A stretch of DNA of 64,000 nt, from assembly GCA_025463765.1 (NCBI GenBank), contig JAODBC010000039.1, positions 1 through 64,000 on the forward strand, read 5' to 3'. Positions 51,588-61,417 of this stretch are shown here, in pieces (position 1 is the stretch's first letter; each line of letters starts with the position of its first letter). The DNA comes from Subtercola sp. GTDB lineage: Bacteria; Actinomycetota; Actinomycetes; Actinomycetales; Microbacteriaceae. The translations under genes and the position numbers were made by a program. The notes under the pieces are model-generated. The model did not search any database. It was not told the origin of the DNA and was given only the letters and a program-made list of their open reading frames with translations.

Positions 51588-52736
51588 ATGAGGGTCGCGA
51601 TCGTCACCGAAAGCTTTCTGCCCACCGTCAACGGAGTAACCAACAGCGTCGTCAAGGTGCTCGACCACCTGCAGGCGAACGGCCATGAGGCCATCGTCAT
51701 CTGCCCCGCGGCGCACGCCCCATCGCACTACCGCGGTTTCGCGGTGCACCAGGTCGCCGCCATTTCATACCGGCAGTTTCCTGTCGGCCTGCCCGACCCG
51801 CACGTCATGCGGCTGCTCGCCGATTTCGCCCCCGATGTGCTGCACGCGGCCTCCCCTTTTATGCTCGGCGCCCAGGGCATCGCATCGGCCAATCGACTCG
51901 GCGTGCCTTCTGTCGCCGTCTTTCAGACCGATGTCGCCGGCTACGCCCGCCGCAACCACCTCGGCCCGGCGACGAAACTCGCCTGGCGCTTTGTCAAATG
52001 GGTGCACGAGGGTGCGACGCTCACGCTCGTGCCCTCGACGGCGTCGATGGATGATCTGCAGAAGCTCGGCGTACCGAATCTCTGCCACTGGGCGCGCGGG
52101 GTCGACCTCACCGCTTTTCACCCGAACCACCGCACTCTGCCGGCTACGCAATCGCTTCGGCGCCGCCTCAGCGCGAACGGCGAAGTCGTGGTGGGGTACG
52201 TCGGGCGCATCGCGCCGGAGAAGCAGCTCGAGCGTTTCGCCACGCTTCGGGGGCTGCCGGGCATCCATCTCGCCCTGGTGGGCGACGGGCCCTCGCTCGG
52301 CCAGGTGAAGACGCTGACCCGTGGCATGCCGGTCAGCTTTCTCGGCCGACTGGGCGGCGAAGAACTCTCGGCGGCCTACGCCAGCTTCGATATGTTCGTG
52401 CACACCGGAACAGAAGAGACGTTCGGGCAGACCATTCAAGAGGCGCACGCCAGCGGGCTGCCCGTGATCGCGCCGCGCGCCGGCGGGCCGATCGACCTCG
52501 TCGCCGACGGCGAGACGGGCTTTTTGTTCGATCCGGCTGACGGCGACGAGATGCGCGACCTTGTCGGCGATCTCGCGTCGAGCCCGACGCTGCGCCGCCG
52601 CATGGGCGAGGCGGGCCGGCGGGCCGTTCTGGGCCGCACCTGGCAACACGTCTGCGAACAGCTCGTCAACCACTACGAGTCGGTGCGGAACCTGCCTACA
52701 CTGGAGGCGAGACGGCAGCATCGGGCCCGACTGTAG
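51588..52736 (+). CDS. GDP-mannose-dependent alpha-mannosyltransferase (MgtA/PimB-like, GT4)
   Basis: A 382-aa GT-B enzyme. The N-terminus MRVAIVTESFLPTVNGVTNS is the acceptor-domain signature of the MgtA/PimB' group of actinobacterial mannosyltransferases that build phosphatidylinositol mannosides or mannosyl-glycolipids. The C-terminal part has GYVGRIAPEKQLERF, SFLGRLGGEELSAAYASFD and the donor-binding TEETFGQTIQEAHASGLPVI. It is divergent from manC, which makes its likely donor. The acceptor (PI, diacylglycerol-glucuronate or other) is not determinable here. Confidence 0.88.
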   Translation: MRVAIVTESFLPTVNGVTNSVVKVLDHLQANGHEAIVICPAAHAPSHYRGFAVHQVAAISYRQFPVGLPDPHVMRLLADFAPDVLHAASPFMLGAQGIASANRLGVPSVAVFQTDVAGYARRNHLGPATKLAWRFVKWVHEGATLTLVPSTASMDDLQKLGVPNLCHWARGVDLTAFHPNHRTLPATQSLRRRLSANGEVVVGYVGRIAPEKQLERFATLRGLPGIHLALVGDGPSLGQVKTLTRGMPVSFLGRLGGEELSAAYASFDMFVHTGTEETFGQTIQEAHASGLPVIAPRAGGPIDLVADGETGFLFDPADGDEMRDLVGDLASSPTLRRRMGEAGRRAVLGRTWQHVCEQLVNHYESVRNLPTLEARRQHRARL

Positions 52737-52746
52737 TTCGCCCCTT

Positions 52747-52767
52747 AGTAAGGTTTGCCTTACAAGA
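52747..52767. promoter_or_regulatory. DtxR/IdeR-like iron box upstream of sdhCDAB
   Basis: GTAAGG-TTTG-CCTTAC (52748-52763) is a perfect inverted repeat. Read as TAAGGTTTGCCTTACAAGA (52749-52767), it matches 15 of 19 positions of the DtxR/IdeR consensus TWAGGTWAGSCTWACCTWA as I remember it. It lies 100 bases before sdhC. Iron-responsive repression of succinate dehydrogenase, an iron-rich enzyme, would make sense. Confidence 0.6.
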
Positions 52768-52866
52768 CATTTCACGATGCGAACATTATGCTGAAGTAGA
52801 TTTCGCACCGGGTGCGGCGCGCTCGCGCCAGGTTAGCGAACCGTCCTTAACCAAAGGGGGTTGCTC

Positions 52867-53292
52867 GTGACCGACCAGGCGTCATCGACACTCACCACCG
52901 CCCGAAGCTCGTCGAAACGGCCGGCCGGAACGCTGTACCGCGGTAACACGGGTATGTGGTCGTGGGTTCTGCACCGTATCACCGGTGTCTCCATCTACTT
53001 CTTCTTGCTCGTGCACGTTCTCGACACGGCAATGATCCGGGTCAGCCCACAGGCCTACGACGCCGTGATGAGCACCTACAAGAACCCCATCATGGGCCTG
53101 GGCGAGACGGCGCTGGTCATTGCGATCATGTTCCACGCCTTCAACGGCATTCGCATCATTCTCATCGACTTCTGGAGCAAGGGCGCCAAGTACCAGCGCG
53201 TCATGTTCTGGATCGTGATCGCCCTCTGGGTGATCGGCACGGCGGGCTTCGCCCCCATCCACCTGCACAACGTCTTCACCGAGGGGCAGTGA
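52867..53292 (+). CDS. sdhC: Succinate dehydrogenase cytochrome b556 subunit
   Basis: A 141-aa membrane anchor of complex II, binding heme b and the quinone. GTG 52867 is chosen because AAAGGGGG lies six bases upstream; the longer TTG 52861 overlaps that site. GMWSWVLHRITGVSIYFFLL carries the conserved Ser/His-Arg of the family and three helices follow. GLGETALVIAIMFHAFNGIRI provides the second conserved His. It overlaps sdhD by one base (TGATG). Confidence 0.94.
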   Translation: MTDQASSTLTTARSSSKRPAGTLYRGNTGMWSWVLHRITGVSIYFFLLVHVLDTAMIRVSPQAYDAVMSTYKNPIMGLGETALVIAIMFHAFNGIRIILIDFWSKGAKYQRVMFWIVIALWVIGTAGFAPIHLHNVFTEGQ

Positions 53293-53741
53293 TGTCGACG
53301 ATCATCGAGGCACCCCGCACGCCGCGGGTACGTTCCAGCAAGGGCCGGATCAACTGGGAGAAGTGGGGCTGGCTCTACATGCGGCTCTCGGGTGTGCTGC
53401 TGCTCATCCTGATCTTCGGTCACCTGTTCGTGAACCTGGTGCTCGGTCAGGGCATCAAAGAGATCGACTTCGCGTTCGTCGCCGGTAAGTACGCCACGCC
53501 GTTCTGGCAGTGGTGGGATGTCATCATGCTGTGGCTCGCCATGATCCACGGCTCGAACGGCATGCGCACCATCGTGAACGACTACGCCGGCAACCGCACC
53601 GTGCGCCGCGTGCTGCTCGGCGGCATCGCCGTCGCAGCCGTCGTTCTCATCGTGCTGGGCACCCTCGTCGTATTCACCTTCGACCCGTGCAGCACGCTCA
53701 TCCCGGCAGACCAGGCTCTCGCGTTCTGCCCCGTGCCGTAG
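53292..53741 (+). CDS. sdhD: Succinate dehydrogenase hydrophobic membrane anchor subunit
   Basis: A 149-aa three-helix anchor subunit. ATG 53292 overlaps the sdhC stop; the in-frame extension to 52956 is a shadow of sdhC. The sequence has INWEKWGWLYMRLSGVLLLI, FGHLFVNLVLG and MIHGSNGMRTIVNDYAGN; the histidines in FGHLF and IHGSNG are the likely heme and quinone ligands. It ends with a Cys-containing tail (DPCSTLIPADQALAFCPVP). Confidence 0.92.
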   Translation: MSTIIEAPRTPRVRSSKGRINWEKWGWLYMRLSGVLLLILIFGHLFVNLVLGQGIKEIDFAFVAGKYATPFWQWWDVIMLWLAMIHGSNGMRTIVNDYAGNRTVRRVLLGGIAVAAVVLIVLGTLVVFTFDPCSTLIPADQALAFCPVP

Positions 53742-53789
53742 CGCCACCGCACCTAGCACTTTCGTTTCAATCGCAAGGAACCAGATTCA

Positions 53790-55589
53790 GTGACTGACTA
53801 TGCAGACGGCACCGTCGTCGAGGGCGTGACCTACCACCAGCACGACGTCGTGATCGTCGGTGCCGGCGGCGCCGGCATGCGCGCGGCCATCGAGGCCGGG
53901 CCCAAGGCCCGCACCGCCGTCATCTCGAAGCTCTACCCCACGCGTTCGCACACCGGTGCGGCCCAGGGCGGCATGGCTGCAGCACTCGCCAACGTCGAAG
54001 AAGACAACTGGGAGTGGCACACCTTCGACACCGTCAAGGGCGGTGACTACCTGGTCGACCAAGACGCCGCCGAGATTCTGGCGAAAGAAGCCATCGACGC
54101 GGTCTACGACCTCGAGAACATGGGTCTGCCGTTCAACCGCACGCCCGAGGGCAAGATCGACCAGCGCCGCTTCGGCGGCCACACCCGCGACCACGGCAAG
54201 GCGCCGGTTCGCCGCGCCTGCTACGCGGCAGACCGCACCGGCCACATGATTCTGCAGACCCTGTACCAGAACTGCGTCAAGCACGGCATCAACTTCTTCA
54301 ACGAGTATTACGTGCTCGACCTCATCATGGTGGAGGTCGACGGGCAGAAGCGCCCCTCGGGCGTCGTCGCGTACGAGCTCGCCACGGGCAACCTGCACGT
54401 CTTTCAGGGCAAGGCGGTCATCTTCGCCACCGGTGGTTTCGGCAAGATCTTCAAGACCACCTCCAACGCGCACACGCTGACCGGCGACGGCGTGGGCATC
54501 ATCTGGCGCAAGGGCCTGCCGCTTGAAGACATGGAGTTCTTCCAGTTCCACCCGACGGGGCTGGCGGGCCTGGGCATCCTTCTCTCCGAAGCCGCCCGCG
54601 GTGAGGGCGCAATTCTGCGCAACAGCGAGGGCGAGCGCTTCATGGAGCGTTACGCGCCCACCATCAAAGACCTCGCCCCGCGTGACATCGTGGCCCGCTG
54701 CATCGCCACCGAGGTGCGCGAGGGCCGCGGCGCTGGGCCGAACAAAGACTACGTCTACCTCGACATCACCCACCTCTCGCCCGCCGTCATCGATGCGAAG
54801 CTGCCCGACATCACGGAGTTCGCCCGCACCTACCTCGGTGTCGAGCCGTACACGGAGCCGGTGCCGATTCTGCCGACCGCGCATTATGCGATGGGCGGCA
54901 TCCCGACCAACGTCGCGGCCGAGGTGCTCTCCGACAACACGACCGTCGTTCCCGGATTGTACGCAGCCGGCGAGTGCGCCTGCGTCTCGGTGCACGGCTC
55001 GAACCGCCTCGGCACCAACTCGCTGCTCGACATCAATGTGTTCGGCAAGCGCGCAGGCAACAACGCGGTCGAGTATGCGGCGACCGCCGAGTTCATTCCG
55101 CTTCCGGATGACCCGACCAAACCCATTCGCGAGCTGGTCGAGATGCTGCGCAACTCCAACGGCACCGAGCGCATGTCGACCATGCGCAAAGAACTGCAGC
55201 AGTCGATGGATACGAACGCTCAGGTATACCGCACCGAGAAGTCGCTCATCGAGGTCACCAAGGTGATCGCCGACCTGCGCGAGCGGTACAAGAACGTCAT
55301 GGTGCAAGACAAGGGCAAGCGCTTCAACACCGACCTGCTCGAGGCCATCGAGCTCGGCTTCTTGCTCGACCTGGCCGAAGTGCTCGTGTACTCGGCGATG
55401 TACCGCAAAGAGAGCCGCGGCGGGCACTTCCGCGAAGATTTCCCCAAGCGCGACGACGAGAACTACATGGTGCACACCATGGCATACCTCTCGGGTGACG
55501 CGCACTCCGCCGATGCCGGCGACCACATCAAGCTAGACACGAAGCCGGTAGTGGTCACCCGCTACCAGCCCATGGAGAGGAAGTACTAG
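53790..55589 (+). CDS. sdhA: Succinate dehydrogenase flavoprotein subunit
   Basis: A 599-aa catalytic subunit that oxidises succinate to fumarate with covalently bound FAD. It starts with GTG 53790 (48 bp after sdhD). The FAD-binding [17 protein letters not shown] is at 22-38, and the flavinylated His is in [12 protein letters not shown] (His54). The substrate-binding and catalytic region includes [20 protein letters not shown] and the Arg/His in [23 protein letters not shown] is another family mark. Full length and intact. Confidence 0.97.
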   Translation: MTDYADGTVVEGVTYHQHDVVIVGAGGAGMRAAIEAGPKARTAVISKLYPTRSHTGAAQGGMAAALANVEEDNWEWHTFDTVKGGDYLVDQDAAEILAKEAIDAVYDLENMGLPFNRTPEGKIDQRRFGGHTRDHGKAPVRRACYAADRTGHMILQTLYQNCVKHGINFFNEYYVLDLIMVEVDGQKRPSGVVAYELATGNLHVFQGKAVIFATGGFGKIFKTTSNAHTLTGDGVGIIWRKGLPLEDMEFFQFHPTGLAGLGILLSEAARGEGAILRNSEGERFMERYAPTIKDLAPRDIVARCIATEVREGRGAGPNKDYVYLDITHLSPAVIDAKLPDITEFARTYLGVEPYTEPVPILPTAHYAMGGIPTNVAAEVLSDNTTVVPGLYAAGECACVSVHGSNRLGTNSLLDINVFGKRAGNNAVEYAATAEFIPLPDDPTKPIRELVEMLRNSNGTERMSTMRKELQQSMDTNAQVYRTEKSLIEVTKVIADLRERYKNVMVQDKGKRFNTDLLEAIELGFLLDLAEVLVYSAMYRKESRGGHFREDFPKRDDENYMVHTMAYLSGDAHSADAGDHIKLDTKPVVVTRYQPMERKY

Positions 55590-55593
55590 ACAG

Positions 55594-56352
55594 ATGTCTA
55601 CCGCAACCCTGGACTCTCCGCCGGCCCCCGCCGACGCGCCCATCCCGACCTTCACCGTCACCATGATGGTGCGACGGTTCAACCCCGAGGTCGACGAAGA
55701 ACCGCGCTGGCAAGACTTCGACGTCGAGCTCTACCCCACCGACCGGGTACTGGATGCTCTGCACAAGATCAAGTGGGAACAAGACGGTTCGCTGACCTTC
55801 CGCCGCAGTTGCGCGCACGGGGTCTGCGGGTCTGACGCCATGCGCATCAACGGACGCAACCGGCTCGCCTGCAAGACGCTCATGAAAGACCTCGACATCA
55901 CGAAGCCCATCTATGTGGAGGCCATCAAGGGGCTGCCGCTGGAGAAAGACCTCGTGGTCGACATGGAGCCGTTCTTCGACTCGTACCGCGAGGTGCAGCC
56001 CTTCTTGATCGCGTCGGGCAAGCCCGAGAAAGAGCGCATCCAGTCGGCCAGCGACCGCGCTCGCTTCGATGACACCACCAAGTGCATCCTGTGTGCCGCG
56101 TGCACCTCATCGTGCCCCGTGTTCTGGACCGACGGCCAGTACTTCGGCCCGGCCGCCATCGTGAACGCGCACCGCTTCATCTTCGATTCGCGCGACGAGG
56201 CCTCCTCGGTTCGTCTCGACATCTTGAACGACAAAGAGGGCGTGTGGCGCTGCCGCACCACCTTCAACTGCTCTGAGGCGTGCCCCCGCGGCATCCAGGT
56301 GACCCAGGCCATCGCCGAGGTCAAGCAGGCCATCATGTTCGGCAAGCGCTAG
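55594..56352 (+). CDS. sdhB: Succinate dehydrogenase iron-sulfur subunit
   Basis: A 252-aa subunit carrying three Fe-S clusters that pass electrons to the quinone. The [2Fe-2S] ligands are in RRSCAHGVCGSDAMRING and RLAC (Cys73, Cys78, Asp81, Cys93; Asp as third ligand is usual). The [4Fe-4S] motif is CILCAACTSSCP, and the remaining cysteines are in CRTTFNCSEACPRGI. It starts 4 bp after sdhA with AGAGGAAG upstream, and ends before the strong terminator at 56364. Confidence 0.97.
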   Translation: MSTATLDSPPAPADAPIPTFTVTMMVRRFNPEVDEEPRWQDFDVELYPTDRVLDALHKIKWEQDGSLTFRRSCAHGVCGSDAMRINGRNRLACKTLMKDLDITKPIYVEAIKGLPLEKDLVVDMEPFFDSYREVQPFLIASGKPEKERIQSASDRARFDDTTKCILCAACTSSCPVFWTDGQYFGPAAIVNAHRFIFDSRDEASSVRLDILNDKEGVWRCRTTFNCSEACPRGIQVTQAIAEVKQAIMFGKR

Positions 56353-56363
56353 CGTTTGCACAT

Positions 56364-56398
56364 CAGAAGGGCCGCGCGCAAGCCGTGCGGCCCTTCTG
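56364..56398 (+). terminator. sdh operon terminator hairpin
   Basis: Twelve perfect pairs (56364-56375 with 56387-56398) around an 11-base loop, 12 bases after the sdhB stop. A weak T/G tail follows. It is well placed to end the sdhCDAB transcript. Confidence 0.75.
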
Positions 56399-56420
56399 TG
56401 CGCCTGGCGCCTGCTCGCTT

Positions 56421-56426
56421 TAGGCT
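56421..56426 (+). promoter_or_regulatory. -10 box TAGGCT for the YihY-family gene
   Basis: TAGGCT ends six bases before GTG 56433, supporting that start codon. Confidence 0.45.
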
Positions 56427-56432
56427 GACCCT

Positions 56433-57644
56433 GTGAGCACAACGCAGACCAGGAGTGCCAAAGACCCGAAACCGTCGGATGCGGTCGAGGTCGCCACCGG
56501 CGAGGCAGAGTCCAGCGCAGGGCCGAAGCCCAGCGGCATCAAGGGCCTCATCGACTGGGTGCTGCACTCCAAGCCGGTTCGCGTCTTTCAGAACTACGGC
56601 AACAACGGCGGCCCCTTGCTTGCGTCGGGCATGAGCTACCAGGCCGTCTTCGCCATCTTCGCCGCTCTTGCTGCGGCGTTCTCGATCTTCGGCCTCGCCC
56701 TGGCCGGCAATCCCCAGCTGCAGGCCGCGATCTTCGAGCAGATCAACACGAGCGTGCCAGGTCTGATCGGCCCCAACGGTGCGATCCATCCCGACGCCTT
56801 GACCAGCGCCACGCCCGCCCTCGGCTGGACCGGCGTCATCGCCATCGCGGGCCTGATCTTCACCGCCGTCGGCTTTCTCGGCTCGACCCGCAGCGCGATC
56901 AGGCTCATCTTCAACCTGCCCGGGCCGAAGACGAACTTCGTGCTGCTGAAGCTCAAAGACTTCGGCCTCGCCATCGCGTTCGCGATTCTGCTGCTCATCT
57001 CCGCCGCACTGTCGATCGCCTCGAGTTCGGCGCTCGGCTTCGTGTTCGGGCTGTTCGGCTGGGATCAGTCTTCGGTCGCCGGGCAGGTCATCGCCCGCAT
57101 CATCGGCCTCGTCGTCGTCTACATCTTCGACACCGTCGTGCTGGCGGGCGTCTACCGCATCCTCTCGGGCGTGCCGATCCCGTTCCGGCAGCTCGCGCCG
57201 GGGGCCGCCCTCGGGGCCGTCGTGATGGGCGTCTTGAAGGTGCTCGGGTCGTCGCTGCTCGGCGGAGCGACCTCGAACCCGTTACTGGCGTCATTCGCCG
57301 TGATCATCGGTATTCTCATCTGGTTCAACCTGATCTGTCAGGTGCTGCTGATCTTCGCCTCGTGGATCGAGGTGAGCATGCAAGACGCCCACATCGACCC
57401 GCGCAACCTCACCCCCGAGCAAGCCGAACGCGAGGCGCTGCAGGCCGAAGCCGAGGCGCATCGCACGGCCCTGGCCGCGCAACGCACCCAGGTCGCCGCC
57501 GAACTCGAGCGTGCCCACGGCCTGCGCCGCACGAACCTGCGCCGCGCCCTGCGCCGGCTCGACCGCGAACTCGCGCGCGAGCCCGCCGCTGCCGTCATAG
57601 AACCCTCCTCTTCGGCGACCCCTCCCGAAGTAGCCCGCGGATGA
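56433..57644 (+). CDS. YihY/BrkB-family inner membrane protein
   Basis: A 403-aa membrane protein beginning with GTG. After a polar, Lys/Glu/Ser-rich N-terminus come about six helices: GGPLLASGMSYQAVFAIFAA, the LGWTGVIAIAGLIFTAVGFL segment, FGLAIAFAILLLISAALSI and others, matching the YihY/virulence factor BrkB family (once called RNase BN in error). The C-terminal 90 residues are a highly charged Arg/Ala/Glu-rich coiled-coil-like extension, often seen in actinobacterial members. Function is unknown; a transport or envelope role is usually assumed. Confidence 0.9.
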   Translation: MSTTQTRSAKDPKPSDAVEVATGEAESSAGPKPSGIKGLIDWVLHSKPVRVFQNYGNNGGPLLASGMSYQAVFAIFAALAAAFSIFGLALAGNPQLQAAIFEQINTSVPGLIGPNGAIHPDALTSATPALGWTGVIAIAGLIFTAVGFLGSTRSAIRLIFNLPGPKTNFVLLKLKDFGLAIAFAILLLISAALSIASSSALGFVFGLFGWDQSSVAGQVIARIIGLVVVYIFDTVVLAGVYRILSGVPIPFRQLAPGAALGAVVMGVLKVLGSSLLGGATSNPLLASFAVIIGILIWFNLICQVLLIFASWIEVSMQDAHIDPRNLTPEQAEREALQAEAEAHRTALAAQRTQVAAELERAHGLRRTNLRRALRRLDRELAREPAAAVIEPSSSATPPEVARG

Positions 57645-57670
57645 GCCGTCAAGAACGGCGGTTTATCTTT

Positions 57671-59056
57671 TCAACCGGCTATCTGTGGAAGATGCGCATC
57701 TGCGTGCGGCCCGCTGCCGTCTGGAACTGGTGAATTCGTCGGCCTAGGGGTACTAGATGGACTCGTTGTAAGCGCCGCGACCACCGTCAACGTGAATTCC
57801 TGAGTCGCCATCGGATCGACACCATTAGTAGCAACGATGCTGATGCGATAAACGCCCGCGTCAGCCGTGACGGGCCCTGTGAGCGCTCCATCTTGATCGA
57901 TAGAGAGGCCTTCCGGAACGGAAGAACCCGTGCTGGCCTGCAAACTGAGTGAAGGAGCGGGTTCGCCTATTGCGGTGATGTGAAATTCGAATGGCTCGCC
58001 TTGCGACACGGTTTGAAATTGCGACGCTGAGGTGATTCGAGGCGCAACGGGAGTGCTAATCGTCGAAATGTGGCCTGTAGTTGGCGTGAGTGTCGTCCCG
58101 ACGAGGAGGGAGTGCGTCGAAGGATCGATCGCCATAGTATTGGGAGCTTCGTCAAGGGTAATGACCCGCGGTGGAGTGGGGCCACCGAACTGAGTAAGCG
58201 TATGGCCGTCGTAGTCTGCGACGTAAATCGTCCCTGTGTTCGGGTCGACGACGATTGAGCCGGGCTCGTCGACCGCTGCGACCGGAGCCACGACGGGAGA
58301 TGCAGCCCGATAGTCAAATGCGACGACCTGCCGAGAGGTCTCTTCCGAGACGAAAGCTGTGTGCGTCGACCTGTTGAGGGCGAGACCGAAGGGAGAGCCG
58401 CCGATCGGAATAGTGCTCACCAGACCCGGCCCACCTAACACCGTGCCGAAAATCGAAACCGTGCCATCGTTCACGCTGGTTACGACAACAGACTTGGTAG
58501 CCGGGTCGACAGCAATGCCGCCGGGATTTTTGCCGACTGGAACGGCGTACACGGTAGGGCTGCCCGCGCCAGATGGGTCGAATTCTGAAACCTCCGAGCC
58601 GAGGTTGTCGGAGACGTAGACGAAGTGCGTCGTCGGGTCGATCGCCATCGATCGTGGCCCAGCGCCCACGCCGACGAGCTTCTGTGGCCCACCGAGATTA
58701 TCTTCATCGAGTATGCGCACTGTTCCTGGCGAGTAGTTGGTGACAAAAACCTGACGCGTCACGGGATCAACGGCGACCGTCTCTGGCTGAACACCCACCG
58801 TGAAGAAATTCAGGACGGGAGAAGGGCTCGAGCCGTCATACACGGCCAGCTCCCCCGTGTCTAAGACGGCGAACACCGTGTTCGTCAGCGGATCGACGGC
58901 AATGCTCAAAGGGGTCCCGGGGAAGGGGACTGTCGTCTTCGTAACCGCAGTCGCGTTCGCGGCGAGACTGCCCCACGCGATACTCAGGATCACAGACGCA
59001 ATCGCGCCACCAACAATTGCTCGGCGCTGTTTCCGCCCGGTAGTGTCAATCCTCAT
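57671..59056 (-). CDS. Secreted YncE-like beta-propeller protein with Ig-like tail
   Basis: A 461-aa exported protein. ATG 59056 (MRIDTTGRKQRRAIVG) gives a signal peptide with cleavage near LAANATAV; an upstream in-frame start at 59092 adds 12 residues. Repeated blades carry VDPLTNTVFAVLDTGELAVYD, DPVTRQVFVTNYSPGTVRIL and DPTTHFVYVSDN-type units of about 45 residues, as in YncE/YVTN propellers. The C-terminal Ig-like domain has PAPSLSLQASTGSSVPEGLS, followed by a Ser/Thr/Pro-rich tail ending HLPQIAG. The design parallels the protein at 32828. It is less GC-biased than its neighbours (many A/T-ending codons), so it may be more recently acquired. Ligand unknown. Confidence 0.78.
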   Translation of the reverse strand: MRIDTTGRKQRRAIVGGAIASVILSIAWGSLAANATAVTKTTVPFPGTPLSIAVDPLTNTVFAVLDTGELAVYDGSSPSPVLNFFTVGVQPETVAVDPVTRQVFVTNYSPGTVRILDEDNLGGPQKLVGVGAGPRSMAIDPTTHFVYVSDNLGSEVSEFDPSGAGSPTVYAVPVGKNPGGIAVDPATKSVVVTSVNDGTVSIFGTVLGGPGLVSTIPIGGSPFGLALNRSTHTAFVSEETSRQVVAFDYRAASPVVAPVAAVDEPGSIVVDPNTGTIYVADYDGHTLTQFGGPTPPRVITLDEAPNTMAIDPSTHSLLVGTTLTPTTGHISTISTPVAPRITSASQFQTVSQGEPFEFHITAIGEPAPSLSLQASTGSSVPEGLSIDQDGALTGPVTADAGVYRISIVATNGVDPMATQEFTLTVVAALTTSPSSTPRPTNSPVPDGSGPHADAHLPQIAG

Positions 59057-59157
59057 CGCAGAAGCATACCAGGATCCATGAGTATTACTCATCCGGGTTT
59101 GTTTTGAAGCACAGGACCGTTGAGACAGACTCGGAGATGGGTGTCGGCGGGGGCCGG

Positions 59158-59163
59158 TACAGT
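59158..59163 (+). promoter_or_regulatory. -10 box TACAGT for xth
   Basis: TACAGT lies seven bases before ATG 59171 and supports that start over GTG/TTG codons upstream in the same frame. Confidence 0.45.
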
Positions 59164-59170
59164 TGCGGGT

Positions 59171-60025
59171 ATGGTTTCAGGCTCCAAAAATCTGCGTGTT
59201 GCTTCTGTCAATGTGAACGGCGTGCGCGCCGCGTTCCGTAAGGGCATGGCGGGGTGGCTGGAGGGTCGGGGCGTCGACATTCTCGCGCTGCAAGAGGTAC
59301 GGGCATCCACTGAAGACCTCGAAGAACTGCTGGGGCCCGAGTGGAACATCTTGCACGACGCGGCCACAGCCAAGGGCCGCGCGGGGGTGGCGATCGCGTC
59401 GCGCGATCGGGCGAACATCCACCGAGTGACCATCGGCGACGAAGAGTTCGACAGCGCGGGGCGCTGGCTCGAGGCCGACTACGAGGTGAACGGAAAGATC
59501 GTCACCGTGGTGAGCGCCTACGTGCACTCGGGTGAAGACGGCACGCCGAAGCAGGTCGAGAAGTACAAGTTTCTCGACGGCATGGAAGCTCGGCTGCCCG
59601 AGATCGCGGCGCACAGTGAACTAGCCGTGGTGGTGGGCGACCTCAACGTGGGGCACAAGACACTCGACATCAGAAACTGGAAGGGCAACGTGAAGCGCGC
59701 GGGTTTCTTGCCCCGAGAGCGGGCGTACTTCGACCGGTTCTTCGGCGAGGCCGGTTCGAGCGTCGAAGGCGTTGACGGGTCGAAGGGCACCGGGCTCGGC
59801 TGGGTCGACATCGGCCGGCAGCAGGCCGGCGAGGTCGACGGGCCGTACACCTGGTGGTCGTGGCGCGGGCAGGCTTTCGACAACGACACGGGCTGGCGCA
59901 TCGACTACCAGGTCGCCACGCCGGCGCTGGCTTCGCGCGTGACGGCGTATTCGGTCGACCGGGCGGCCGCACATGACGAGCGATGGTCGGATCACACTCC
60001 TGTCGTCGTGGATTACTCCATCTAG
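59171..60025 (+). CDS. xth: Exodeoxyribonuclease III
   Basis: A 284-aa endonuclease/exonuclease/phosphatase-fold enzyme that cuts at abasic sites and removes 3' blocks in base excision repair. LRVASVNVNGVRAAF, ILALQEVRAS (metal-binding Glu), VVVGDLNVGHKTLDI (catalytic Asp-Asn) and the terminal SDHTPVVVDYS (catalytic His) are complete. LGWVDIGRQ and WWSWRGQAFDNDTGWRIDY are typical of bacterial ExoIII. It precedes trpS by 58 bp. Confidence 0.95.
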   Translation: MVSGSKNLRVASVNVNGVRAAFRKGMAGWLEGRGVDILALQEVRASTEDLEELLGPEWNILHDAATAKGRAGVAIASRDRANIHRVTIGDEEFDSAGRWLEADYEVNGKIVTVVSAYVHSGEDGTPKQVEKYKFLDGMEARLPEIAAHSELAVVVGDLNVGHKTLDIRNWKGNVKRAGFLPRERAYFDRFFGEAGSSVEGVDGSKGTGLGWVDIGRQQAGEVDGPYTWWSWRGQAFDNDTGWRIDYQVATPALASRVTAYSVDRAAAHDERWSDHTPVVVDYSI

Positions 60026-60071
60026 ATCTTTCTTCTCCTTTTCTCGCTCGATTCTCTTCTTCGTTCTTTAG

Positions 60072-61106
<1,035 letters not shown>

Positions 61107-61166
61107 CGCCCCGCCGCGCCCCGCCCCGGCCCGCCCAGACTCGGGTTGTTGAGGATGGCACGCCGT

Positions 61167-61264
61167 CGCACCCGCACTTTTGCGCATCTCGCTGCGCTAG
61201 ACGCCGCCCGCGGCCGGCCGAAGTACGCAAGAGTGCGGGTGCGGGTGCGGGTGCGGGTGCGGGG
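61167..61264. repeat. 18-bp stem-loop followed by GCGGGT hexamer repeats downstream of trpS
   Basis: Arms 61167-61184 and 61226-61243 pair at 17 of 18 positions (CGCACCCGCACTTTTGCG type), with a 41-base GC-rich loop. The right arm runs into a GCGGGT repeat, about four to five copies to 61264. The region 61107-61417 (311 bp) has no ORF of merit; it holds this structure and then the ribosome site of the next gene. Confidence 0.7.
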
Positions 61265-61417
61265 TTCGAACACCCACAGAAATTCGTAGCTCGACGAGGT
61301 ACGCGTGAGAGGTTCGCGGGAGAGGTACGCGGGGCGCGCGCATAATGGAAGGGGAGAGCGCCACAACCAGCGCACCTGCCCAGAAAGCCCTGCGCCACAC
61401 CGCCCCGAGGAGCCGCC

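Noticed and set aside
53787-55526. 579-codon minus-strand frame opposite sdhA
   Set aside because: It is the antisense shadow of a perfectly conserved sdhA; its translation has no domain signature.
61244-61285. tRNA T-arm-like GGTTCGAA near 61264
   Set aside because: GTTCGAAC occurs just after the GCGGGT repeats; no acceptor stem, D-arm or anticodon arm can be placed around it.
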